From Methylibium sp035476815 (lineage in GTDB: Bacteria; Pseudomonadota; Gammaproteobacteria; Burkholderiales; Burkholderiaceae_C): a stretch of 64,000 nucleotides of DNA. Each line of letters starts with the position of its first letter. Positions within the stretch are counted from its first letter, which is position 1. The DNA is taken from contig DATILD010000009.1 of assembly GCA_035476815.1 (NCBI GenBank), positions 1 through 64,000 of the forward strand, in the 5' to 3' direction. Positions 33,823 through 41,927 of this stretch are shown piece after piece. Position numbers and translations under genes: made by a program. The notes beneath the pieces were generated by a model. It saw only the letters and a list, made by a program, of their open reading frames with translations. It did not search any database and was not told the origin of the DNA.

Positions 33823-34682
33823 GCACACCCGCCGCCCGGGGCGCGCTGGTGTTCGGTTGCGCGCGGCTCGGCTCGACGCTCGCGCCGCTGGACGACGCGC
33901 AGAGCATCGCGTTGCTGCGCCGCGCGTGGGAGCTCGGGGTGCGCCACTTCGACACCGCGGCGATCTACGGCCAGGGCGACAGCGAGCGCCTGCTCGGCGC
34001 GGCGCTCGGTGCGCTGCGCGGCCAGGCCTGGATCGCCAGCAAGGCCGGCCAGCGGCTGCGGCCCCTGGAGCGGCTGCTGCTGCCGCTGAAGCCCTGGCTG
34101 CGCGGCCACGCGGGACCGCGCGGCGGCGTGCACGCGACGCTGCGGCAGCGACGCGCGCAGGGGCGGCCCCAGTGCTTCGAACCGGGCTTCCTGCTGCGCT
34201 CGCTCGACGCGAGCCTGAGGCGGCTCGGCACCGACCACCTCGACCTGTTCTACCTGCACAGTCCGCCGCCGCAGGCGCTCGACGACGCGGCGCTGTGGCC
34301 CGCGCTCGAACGGGCCCGCGCGGCCGGCAAGTTCGGTTGCCTGGGGGTCTCGTGCGACGCGCTCGACACCGCCGAGGCGGCCCTGCGCCACCCCGCGATT
34401 CAGGCGCTGCAACTCGAACCCGATGCGAGCGCGCGCTGCGCGGCCGTGCTCACCGAGGCCGAACGCCGCGGCCTGGCGGTCTACGTGCGCGGCGCCGGGC
34501 GCATCGTCGGCGCGTCGCCGACGCCGCTCGCGGAGGCGCTGCGCGCGCAGCTGCGGCTGCCGGCCGTCGCGGGGGTGCTGTTGGGCACCACGCGCGTGGA
34601 CCACCTCGAACACAACGTCGCGGCCTTCCGCCGCGCCGCCGGCGCAGCGCGGCCGACGGTGGTGTCGAGGGCGGTCGCATGA
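33819..34682 (+). CDS. Aldo/keto reductase in the EPS operon
   Basis: A 287-residue NAD(P)H-dependent oxidoreductase of the aldo/keto reductase fold. The catalytic tetrad is visible: Asp in HFDTAAIYG, Tyr in the same segment, Lys in WIASKAGQ and His in LFYLHSPP. The C-terminal GVLLGTTRVDHLEHNVAAF contributes the cofactor pocket. The substrate is unknown; adjacency to a GMC oxidoreductase, coupled by ATGA, suggests the pair acts on a sugar or sugar nucleotide of the polymer. The longer frame that begins at 32832 belongs to another gene. Confidence 0.88.
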   Translation: MSTPAARGALVFGCARLGSTLAPLDDAQSIALLRRAWELGVRHFDTAAIYGQGDSERLLGAALGALRGQAWIASKAGQRLRPLERLLLPLKPWLRGHAGPRGGVHATLRQRRAQGRPQCFEPGFLLRSLDASLRRLGTDHLDLFYLHSPPPQALDDAALWPALERARAAGKFGCLGVSCDALDTAEAALRHPAIQALQLEPDASARCAAVLTEAERRGLAVYVRGAGRIVGASPTPLAEALRAQLRLPAVAGVLLGTTRVDHLEHNVAAFRRAAGAARPTVVSRAVA

Positions 34683-36328
34683 TCGCGCCGTCCGACGCCG
34701 TGGTGGCCGGCGGCGAGCTGCGCACGGCGGTGTGCATTGCCGGCGCCGGGGCGGCCGGCATCACGCTCGCCTGCGAGCTCGAAGCGCTCGGCGTCGACGT
34801 CCTGCTGCTCGAGGCCGGCGGCCCCGGCTGGCGCGGCGGCGTCTCGCAGGACCCGTACCGCGGCAGCAGCAGCGGCGGCGCGCACCCGCCGCCCGGCCAC
34901 TTCCGGCGCCGCGCCTTCGGCGGCAGCACGACCCTGTGGGGCGGTCGCTGCGTGCCCTACGACCCGATCGACTTCGAGCCGCGGGCCTACGTGCCCGGCA
35001 GCGGCTGGCCGATCGCCTACGACGAGGTCGCGCGCCATTACCCGGCCGCGCTCGCCTACTGCGACGCCGGCGTCGCGGAATTCGACCCGGCCGAGGCGCT
35101 CCCCGGCGCGGCACCGCTGCTGCCCGGCGCGCGGTCGTCCGGCGCCGCGGCCGCGCTGTGCGAGCGTCTCGAGCGCTACAGCCTGCCGACCGACTTCGGA
35201 CGCCGCTACCGGCGGCGCCTCGCGCAATCGTCGCGCGTGCGGGTGGTCTCGCATGCCCAGGTCGTACGGCTGGTGCGCGCCGACGACGGCGGCCGCATCG
35301 CGGCGCTCGAGTTCGTGGCGCGCGGCGGTCGCCGCCAGCGCGTGCGCGCGGAGCGCTTCGTGCTCGCCCTCGGCGGCATCGAGACGGTGCGGCTGCTGTG
35401 GGCGTCCGACCCCTGCGGCACCGGCTACGGCAACCAGGCCGACTGCCTGGGCCGCTACTACAGCTGCCACCTGGAGAACGTGATCGGCACGGTGCGCCCG
35501 CCCGCGCCGGCGACGGCGCTCGACTTCGAGCGCACGCGCGACGGTGTCTACGCCCGCCGCAAGCTGCAGCTCGCCGCGGCCGTCCAGCGTCGCGAGCGGC
35601 TGCTCAACATCGCGTTCCGGCTGCACTACCCGAGCGTCGCCGACGCGGCGCACCGCAGCGCGGTGCTGTCGGCCGTCTACCTGGCCAAGCGCGCGCTGGT
35701 GCCGGAGTACCGCCGCATCCTCACGCACGGTGCCGATGACGGCGACTGGGCCGCGCACCTGCGCAACGTGGTCGGTGGCGCGCCGTCGCTGGCGCGCTTC
35801 GGCCTGCGCTGGATCGCGCGGCGCGTGCTGGCCCGGCGCAAGCTGCCCTATGTGCTGGTCGGCAACGCCGACGGCAGCTACCCGGTCGAGTTCAATGCCG
35901 AGCAGACGCCGCTGCCCGACAGCCGCATCACGCTGGGCCGCGAGCTCGACGCCTACGGCATGCCGCGCGTGCACGTCCAGTGGCGGTTCTGCGAGCGCGA
36001 CGTCGACAGCATCTGCCGCGCCTACCGCGTGCTGGGCGACGCACTCGCGGCGCAGGCCGGCTGGCGGCTCGAGGTCGATTTCGCGACGCTGCACGAGCGC
36101 GTGCGGCACTCGGCGCCGGTCGGCGGCCACCACCTCGGCGGCGCACGCATGGCGGATGTCCCGGCGCGCGGTGTGGTCGACACGCACTGCGCGGTGTTCG
36201 GCCTGCCCAACCTGTACGTCGCCGGCGCCGCGGTGTTCCCGACCTCGGGCCACGCCAACCCGACGCTCACCATCGCCGCGATGGCGGTCCGCCTCGCGCA
36301 TCACCTGAAGGCCGGCCTCGATGACTGA
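34679..36328 (+). CDS. GMC-family FAD oxidoreductase in the EPS operon
   Basis: A 549-residue FAD-dependent oxidoreductase. The dinucleotide fold is VCIAGAGAAGITLACELEAL near 18-37, followed by LLLEAGGPGW. FGGSTTLWGGRC is the flavin-attachment-like segment, and the GMC C-terminal domain has APVGGHHLGGARM and GHANPTLTIAAMAVRLA with the active-site His residues. Such enzymes oxidise alcohol or sugar groups. It is coupled to the aldo/keto reductase upstream (ATGA) and overlaps the next glycosyltransferase by 8 nt. No signal peptide, so it is probably cytoplasmic and acts on precursors. Confidence 0.88.
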   Translation: MIAPSDAVVAGGELRTAVCIAGAGAAGITLACELEALGVDVLLLEAGGPGWRGGVSQDPYRGSSSGGAHPPPGHFRRRAFGGSTTLWGGRCVPYDPIDFEPRAYVPGSGWPIAYDEVARHYPAALAYCDAGVAEFDPAEALPGAAPLLPGARSSGAAAALCERLERYSLPTDFGRRYRRRLAQSSRVRVVSHAQVVRLVRADDGGRIAALEFVARGGRRQRVRAERFVLALGGIETVRLLWASDPCGTGYGNQADCLGRYYSCHLENVIGTVRPPAPATALDFERTRDGVYARRKLQLAAAVQRRERLLNIAFRLHYPSVADAAHRSAVLSAVYLAKRALVPEYRRILTHGADDGDWAAHLRNVVGGAPSLARFGLRWIARRVLARRKLPYVLVGNADGSYPVEFNAEQTPLPDSRITLGRELDAYGMPRVHVQWRFCERDVDSICRAYRVLGDALAAQAGWRLEVDFATLHERVRHSAPVGGHHLGGARMADVPARGVVDTHCAVFGLPNLYVAGAAVFPTSGHANPTLTIAAMAVRLAHHLKAGLDD

Positions 36329-37601
36329 GCACCCGCCCCTAGCCGCCACCCATGGCCACCGCCCGCGCGGGCTGTGGCTGGCACGCGAGCGCCCGTTCCC
36401 GTTCGACAGCGGCGACCGGATCTACACCGCCCGGCTCGCGCGCGCCGTGGCCGAGGCCGGTGCCGATCTCACCTTGACCGGCTACGCCGCCGACGCCGCG
36501 CCGCCGCCGGCCGACTGGCCGGTGCGCTTCGTGCGCGTGGCCGGTGCGCCGCGCAGCAAGTGGCGCGCGCTGGCCAGCCCGCTGCCGCTGGTGACCGCGG
36601 TGCACGCGACGCCGGCCTACCGGGCGCTGCTGCGGGACCTGCTCGACGAACGCTGGGACTTCATCGTGCTCGACCAGTACGGCATGGGCTGGGCGCTCGA
36701 CGCCTGCCTGCACGCCCGGGGCGCAGGCCATCGCCCGCTGCTGGTCCACGTCGCGCACGACCACGAGGCCTCGCTGAGCGCGGCCCTGTACCGAGACTAC
36801 AGCGGCTCGTCCCTGAAGCGCGCGCTGTTGTGGCAGAACCATGTGAAGACCCGGCTGGCCGAACGCCGGCTGGCACGGCGCGTCGACCTGCTGAGCGCCA
36901 TCACCGCCGAGGACGCCGCGCGCTTCCGTCGGGACGCGCCCGGCACGCCGAGCCTCGCGCTGACCCCGGGCTACGACGGCGTCCCGGTGGCCGGCGCGGC
37001 GCCGCGCGCGACGCTGGAGCGTCGCGTGCTGCTGGTCGGCTCCTTCCAGTGGCTGGTCAAGCAACACAACCTTCAACAGTTCATCGCCGCCGCCGACCCG
37101 GTGTTCGCGCGCCACGGCATCGTGCTCGACGTGATCGGCTCGATGCCGTCGGCACTCGCGCAGACGCTGCGCGAGCAAGTGCACGCCACCCGGCTGCACG
37201 GCTTCGTCGACGACATCGCGCCGTGGCTGGCCGGCGCGCGGCTCGCCGTGGTGCCGGAGGCGATCGGTGGCGGCTTCAAGCTCAAGTTCCTGGACTACGT
37301 CTTCGGCCGCGTGCCGGTGGCCACGCTGGAAGACGCGGCCGCCGGGCTGCCGCCGGCACTGCGCGCGGCGATGCTGCGCCGCGCCGACCTGCCCGGCCTC
37401 GTCGAGGCAATCGTCGCGACCATCGACGACGGCGTGCGGCTCGACGGCATGCAGCAACGGGCTGCGGACGCCGCCCGCGCGCTGTTCCGATGGAGCGACC
37501 GCGGCGAGGCCCTGTTGTCGGCGGTGCGCGACGGCCTCGACCAAGCCCGCGCCACCGAGCCATCGGTCCACGCGCCGACGGTCATGGCGCCGCACCCATG
37601 A
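36321..37601 (+). CDS. Glycosyltransferase, GT4-like
   Basis: A 426-residue GT-B glycosyltransferase. LWLARERPFPFDSGDRIYT at the N terminus is typical of enzymes with an acceptor-binding Gly-rich loop; RVLLVGSFQWLVKQHN begins the donor domain, and VVPEAIGGGFKLKFLDYVFG carries the Glu-containing donor site. It overlaps the GMC gene by 8 nt, so it is still part of the coupled run. It is the last gene before the antisense acyltransferase, 17 bp away. Donor sugar unknown. Confidence 0.85.
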   Translation: MTEHPPLAATHGHRPRGLWLARERPFPFDSGDRIYTARLARAVAEAGADLTLTGYAADAAPPPADWPVRFVRVAGAPRSKWRALASPLPLVTAVHATPAYRALLRDLLDERWDFIVLDQYGMGWALDACLHARGAGHRPLLVHVAHDHEASLSAALYRDYSGSSLKRALLWQNHVKTRLAERRLARRVDLLSAITAEDAARFRRDAPGTPSLALTPGYDGVPVAGAAPRATLERRVLLVGSFQWLVKQHNLQQFIAAADPVFARHGIVLDVIGSMPSALAQTLREQVHATRLHGFVDDIAPWLAGARLAVVPEAIGGGFKLKFLDYVFGRVPVATLEDAAAGLPPALRAAMLRRADLPGLVEAIVATIDDGVRLDGMQQRAADAARALFRWSDRGEALLSAVRDGLDQARATEPSVHAPTVMAPHP

Positions 37602-37618
37602 GCAGCGACCGCCCCCGC

Positions 37619-38629
37619 TCAACGGCGCTGCAGGCGCGCCCACCCGGCGCCCAGCGGCCCGCCGGCCGCCAGGCCGAGCAGCACCGACAGCACACCGAAC
37701 CACGGCTCGAGCGTGACCTCGTGCGGCAAGCCCAGCAGCGTGGCGCCGCCGCCGAGCGCGTTGAACACCAGCAGATGACTCGGGAAGATCACCAGCGCGC
37801 GGTCGGACAGCCAGCGCGATGCGCGCAGCGCCGGAAGCCGCAGCGTGACCGCGAGGCTCAGCGCGATGCCGAGCAGCGCGATCGGCAGGTACAGCGGCGG
37901 CGCGCGGCCGAAGTTCATCATCTGCAGGTCGACGCGGCCGTTGTGGAGCATGGCCAGCAGCCCGAGCCCGCCCGCGCCGAGCGCCAGCGCCTGCAGCGCG
38001 CCGCGCCCGCGCGTGGCCAGCCAGGCCACCGGCGCCGGCGAGACGGCACCGAGCGCGAACACGCCGATCGCCACCGCGGCGGTATCGAGTTCCCAGGGCC
38101 AGCGCGTCGCGGGCCGCCAGGCCCAGGCGCTGACGACGATCGCGAGGGTCAGGCACAGCAGCGCTGCGCCGCGTGCCGACACGCCGCGGCGCAGCAGACC
38201 GTAGCCGACGTGCACCGCGATCAGGCAGGGGAAGAACCACAGCGCGACGTTGACCGGCAGGTCCTCGCTGCGACCCCGCAGCAGGCCGAGCAGCGGCGCA
38301 TGCCACGGCGTGCCGGCCGCCTCGCTCGCGCGCCCGGCGAGCGGCGCCGTCGCGAGCCAGTACAGCCACGACAGCGTGAAGAACGCGAGGTAGGGCCACC
38401 ACAGCGAGCGCACGCGGCGGCGGATCGAGCACGCGGCGCCCGGCGGGCGGTGGTCGAGCCCGAGCAGGTAGCCCGAGATCCAGAAGAACAGCGGCATGTG
38501 GAAGGCATAGATCACGCTGGCCCACGACGGCGGCGTGGCCGCGGCATGGCCGATGACCACCAGCACGATGCCGAGCGCCTTCAGGTGGTCGACGAAATCG
38601 ATGCGCGTCGCGTGCGGCGAGGTGGCCAT
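37619..38629 (-). CDS. Acyltransferase family 3 (OafA/OpgC-like) membrane protein, antisense in the EPS locus
   Basis: A 336-residue protein with about ten membrane helices. The family 3 signature RIDFVDHLKALGIVLVVIGH at the N terminus includes the conserved His, and IYAFHMPLFFWISGYLLG follows. Such enzymes O-acetylate or succinylate sugars. It lies on the minus strand in an otherwise plus-strand locus, convergent with the GT4 gene on its left and divergent from the GT4 gene on its right, with 53 bp between starts. ATG 38629 (MATSPHATRID) is preferred over 38710, which would overlap the divergent gene. Confidence 0.88.
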   Translation of the reverse strand: MATSPHATRIDFVDHLKALGIVLVVIGHAAATPPSWASVIYAFHMPLFFWISGYLLGLDHRPPGAACSIRRRVRSLWWPYLAFFTLSWLYWLATAPLAGRASEAAGTPWHAPLLGLLRGRSEDLPVNVALWFFPCLIAVHVGYGLLRRGVSARGAALLCLTLAIVVSAWAWRPATRWPWELDTAAVAIGVFALGAVSPAPVAWLATRGRGALQALALGAGGLGLLAMLHNGRVDLQMMNFGRAPPLYLPIALLGIALSLAVTLRLPALRASRWLSDRALVIFPSHLLVFNALGGGATLLGLPHEVTLEPWFGVLSVLLGLAAGGPLGAGWARLQRR

Positions 38630-38682
38630 GCCGGGACCATCGCATCGCGGCGGCCCCGCCGCCAACAGCCAACGGTGTCGAT

Positions 38683-39894
38683 GTGAAGCAGAGCGTTTCC
38701 GAAGTTCCACCGCCGCCGTGCTGGCTGTTCGTCGACGCGACGGCCGATTTCGGCGGTCACGAAGTGATGCTGCTGCAGTGGTTGCGCATGCTGCAGGCGC
38801 AGGGCCGCGTCGCGCCGCGGCTGCTGGCGCGCGCCGGCAGCCGCCTCCACGCGTCGGTGCCGCCGGGGCTGGCCACCGAGGCGGCGTTCGCGGCGCGGTC
38901 CGCCGGGTCGCGCCGTCCCAGCCGCGTCGCCGACGCGGCGACGCTCGCGCGCGCGCTGCGCGCCGAGCGACCCCGGCTGTGCGTGTTCGCCTGCGGCTGC
39001 CTGTCGGCCCAGGCGGCGCTGGTCACGCAGTCGCGGCTGATGGGGATGGCCAGCTGGGTCTACGTGCCGCTGGTCGAGCCCTTCGAAGCGATGGGCTTTC
39101 GCGCCGGCCGCTGGCAAGACCGCCTGCTGCGGTGGGCCTACGGCCGCGTGCCCGACGGCTGGATCACGCTCAGCGCCGCGCAGGCCGCGCAGTTCCAGGG
39201 CTGGGCACGGCCGCGCGGGCCCGTGCTGACGCTGCCCAACACGATCGACGCGTGCTTCGAGGACGCCCGCCCCGATCCCGCGCCGGCGCGCCCGCCGGGA
39301 GCGCTGCGGCTGCTGGTGCTGGGGCGGCTCGACGCCCACCACAAGGGCCTCGATCTGCTGCTCGATCACCTGGCGCGCAGCCCGCCGGCCGAGCGCGCCG
39401 GCCTGCGCATCCGCGTGGTCGGCGAGGGGCCGGACGCGGCGTCGCTGCGCAGCCGCATCGAACGCAGCACCGCACTGTCGGCCTGCGTCGCGCTGGCCGG
39501 CTGGAGCCCCGCGCACGAGGCCATGGCGGCGCACGACGTGCTGCTGCTGCCGTCGCGCTACGAAGGCGTGCCGCTGGTGATGCTGGAGGCGATGGCGCTC
39601 GGCCTCCCCGTGGTGGCCTCCGATCTGCCGGGCACGCGCAGCCACCTGCCCGCCGACTGCCTGTTCTCGGTCGGCGACATCGGCGCGGCGCTGCGCATCG
39701 CGCGGCGCTTTGCCCTGCCGGACGAACGCGCGCGCGTCGCACGGCGCAATCGCGAGCATGTCGAGCGCCACGCCGGGCGCGCCGCGTTCGCGAACGCCGT
39801 CGCGCGACTCACCGGCGAGCTCGACGCGGCCGGGCGCGGCCGCGTGCCGGCCGTGCCATCGCGCCGCCACCGAACCGGAGCACCGCCCCCGTGA
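38683..39894 (+). CDS. Glycosyltransferase family 4
   Basis: A 403-residue retaining GT-B enzyme: LFVDATADFGGHEVMLLQWL near the N terminus, LVLGRLDAHHKGLDLLLDHL, VVGEGPDAASLRSRIE, and the donor-binding LPSRYEGVPLVMLEAMALGL with its E-x7-E pair. It starts at GTG 38683. Being the first plus-strand gene after the antisense acyltransferase, it must rely on read-through or a promoter inside the 53-bp gap or the acyltransferase gene. Overlaps the pyruvyl transferase (GTGA). Confidence 0.9.
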   Translation: MKQSVSEVPPPPCWLFVDATADFGGHEVMLLQWLRMLQAQGRVAPRLLARAGSRLHASVPPGLATEAAFAARSAGSRRPSRVADAATLARALRAERPRLCVFACGCLSAQAALVTQSRLMGMASWVYVPLVEPFEAMGFRAGRWQDRLLRWAYGRVPDGWITLSAAQAAQFQGWARPRGPVLTLPNTIDACFEDARPDPAPARPPGALRLLVLGRLDAHHKGLDLLLDHLARSPPAERAGLRIRVVGEGPDAASLRSRIERSTALSACVALAGWSPAHEAMAAHDVLLLPSRYEGVPLVMLEAMALGLPVVASDLPGTRSHLPADCLFSVGDIGAALRIARRFALPDERARVARRNREHVERHAGRAAFANAVARLTGELDAAGRGRVPAVPSRRHRTGAPPP

Positions 39895-40952
39895 TCGACA
39901 CGCCCGCCGCCCGCCACGCCGAGACCATGCACGGCCTGAGCCGTGCCCTCGATGCGATCAGAACCGTGCTGCCGCGCGGCACGCCGATCGCCTACCTGGA
40001 CTACGCCTTCCACTTCAACATCGGCGATCTGCTGATCAATCTCGGCAGCGAGGCGCTGTTCGAGCGCCTGGGCCATGACGTGCGCCTGCGGCTGTCGTTC
40101 TTCGACCTGTGCGAGGTCGACTGGTCCGACCCGGCGGGCGCCCGGCTCAAGGCGTCGGCGCGCCGCACGCTCGATGCGCTGCCCGCCGAGGTGGTGCTGG
40201 TGCTGCATGGCGGCGGCAACTTCGGCGACTGGTACCCCGAGTACCAGGCGCTGCGCGAGTCCGTGGTCGCCCATTGCGCCGCGCGGCGCATCGTGATGCT
40301 GCCGCAGAGCCTGCACTTCCGCGACGCCGGCGCACAGCGCCGCAGCCTCGACCGGCTGCTCGCGCACCGCGACCTGCACCTGTTCCTGCGCGACGCCGAA
40401 TCGCTCGACGCGGTGCGCGCGCATGACCCGGGGCACGGCCAGCTGCTGCCCGACATGGCGCACGCGCTGTGGCGCATGCCGGGCTGGATCGCGCCGCCGG
40501 CGCCGCCGGACGCCGCCCCGCTGTGCCTGCGGCGGCGCGACGACGAGGCCCGGCGCGTGGCGGCGCCCGGCAGCTTCGACTGGGCGGACCTCGTCGGTCC
40601 GCTCGACCACCTGGCGTTCCGCGCGCTGCGCCGCGCGATGCACTGGGACCTGGACCGCCGCCACCGCGTCACCGCACGCGCCTGGCAGGCGCTCACCGGC
40701 CGCGTCGTCGCGCGCGCGCGCCGGCACTTCGCCGCGCACGGCGAGATCGCCACCGATCGACTGCACGGCCTGATCCTCGCCGCGCTGCTCGAGCGGCCGG
40801 TGCGCTACCTCGACAACCGCTACGGCAAGCTGTCGCGCTATGCGCGCGCCTGGCTCGGCGCAAGCCCCTGGGTCGGTGCGGCCGACGGCGGCGCGCGCGA
40901 CGGCGCCCTGCCCGCGCCACCGACGCTGCGGCGCCAGGAGGTCCGCCCATGA
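39891..40952 (+). CDS. Polysaccharide pyruvyl transferase
   Basis: A 353-residue enzyme of the ExoV/PssM/CsaB family that adds a pyruvate ketal from phosphoenolpyruvate to a sugar, giving the polymer negative charge. Landmarks: YAFHFNIGDLLINLGSEALF, VVLVLHGGGNFGDWYPEYQ, RIVMLPQSLHF, and EIATDRLHGLILAALLERP with the conserved Arg-His. The start is GTG 39891, overlapping the previous stop. It predicts an acidic exopolysaccharide. Confidence 0.9.
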   Translation: MIDTPAARHAETMHGLSRALDAIRTVLPRGTPIAYLDYAFHFNIGDLLINLGSEALFERLGHDVRLRLSFFDLCEVDWSDPAGARLKASARRTLDALPAEVVLVLHGGGNFGDWYPEYQALRESVVAHCAARRIVMLPQSLHFRDAGAQRRSLDRLLAHRDLHLFLRDAESLDAVRAHDPGHGQLLPDMAHALWRMPGWIAPPAPPDAAPLCLRRRDDEARRVAAPGSFDWADLVGPLDHLAFRALRRAMHWDLDRRHRVTARAWQALTGRVVARARRHFAAHGEIATDRLHGLILAALLERPVRYLDNRYGKLSRYARAWLGASPWVGAADGGARDGALPAPPTLRRQEVRP

Positions 40953-41914
40953 GCCCGCCGCTCGTCACCGTGCTGATGCCGGTCTACAACGCCGAGGCCT
41001 TTCTCCAGGAGTCGCTCGACAGCATGGCCGCCCAGACGCTCGCGGACTTCGAGCTCGTCGCGGTCGATGACGGATCGACCGACGGCAGCCCCGCGATCCT
41101 GGCCGCTCAGGCCGAGCGCGATCCGAGGGTGGTGCTGGTGAGTCAGCCGAACGCCGGCGTGTCGGCCGCGCTCAATGCCGGCTTGACGCGCGCGCGCGGC
41201 GAGTTCATCGCCCGCATGGACGCCGATGACGCCATGCACCCGGAGCGCCTCGCGCGCCAGGTGGCGTTCCTGCGCGCGCACCCGGCGCTCGGCTTCTGCG
41301 CCAGCGCACTGGAGATGATCGACGTGCACGGCCGCGTGTTCGAGATCCACGCGCCCGGTCCGTGCAGCGACGCCGAGTTGCGGGCGCTGCTCGCGCGCCG
41401 TGCGCCGCTGACGTTCACGCACCCGAGCGTGATGCTGCGCGCCGCCGCGCTGCAGGGGATGGTCGGCTACCGCCGCGAGTTCGAACCCTGCGAGGACATG
41501 GAGCTGTTCGGCCGCCTGATCCTCGCCGGTCGCCCCGGCCTGGTGATGCGCGAGCCGCTGCTGCGCTACCGCGTGCACGGCGCCAGCATCTCCGGCTCGC
41601 GCGTCGCGCGCCAGATGCGCGAGCAGGAGTTCGTGCGCGCGCGCTTCTATGCGCGGCGCGACGGCGCCGAGCTGAGCCGCACCCGCCATGCGATCGAGCA
41701 GGCCACGCGACCCTGGCCCGAGCGCCTCGCGGCGCACGCGCGGCTGCGCCATGACGTGGCGCGCAAGGCCGCGCTGTTCCATCGCGCCGGCGGCCGACGG
41801 CTGCGCGCGCTGCTCAGCACCGCGGTCGCGGCCGCATGGCGGCCGTGGCACGCGCTGCGCGTGGCCGCGCGGCGCGCGCTGGGCGCGCCGTCGACGCCGC
41901 TGGCGGACGCCTGA
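40949..41914 (+). CDS. Glycosyltransferase family 2
   Basis: A 321-residue inverting GT-A enzyme with VTVLMPVYNAEAFLQESLDS at the N terminus, VAVDDGSTDGSPAIL, the metal site FIARMDADDAMHPERLARQ, and the acceptor/base region EPCEDMELFGRLI. No membrane helices. Starts at ATG 40949 with a GGAGG ribosome site about 7 nt upstream, overlapping the pyruvyl transferase by 4 nt. Donor unknown. Confidence 0.92.
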   Translation: MSPPLVTVLMPVYNAEAFLQESLDSMAAQTLADFELVAVDDGSTDGSPAILAAQAERDPRVVLVSQPNAGVSAALNAGLTRARGEFIARMDADDAMHPERLARQVAFLRAHPALGFCASALEMIDVHGRVFEIHAPGPCSDAELRALLARRAPLTFTHPSVMLRAAALQGMVGYRREFEPCEDMELFGRLILAGRPGLVMREPLLRYRVHGASISGSRVARQMREQEFVRARFYARRDGAELSRTRHAIEQATRPWPERLAAHARLRHDVARKAALFHRAGGRRLRALLSTAVAAAWRPWHALRVAARRALGAPSTPLADA

Positions 41915-41927
41915 GAGTGTGAGAGAC

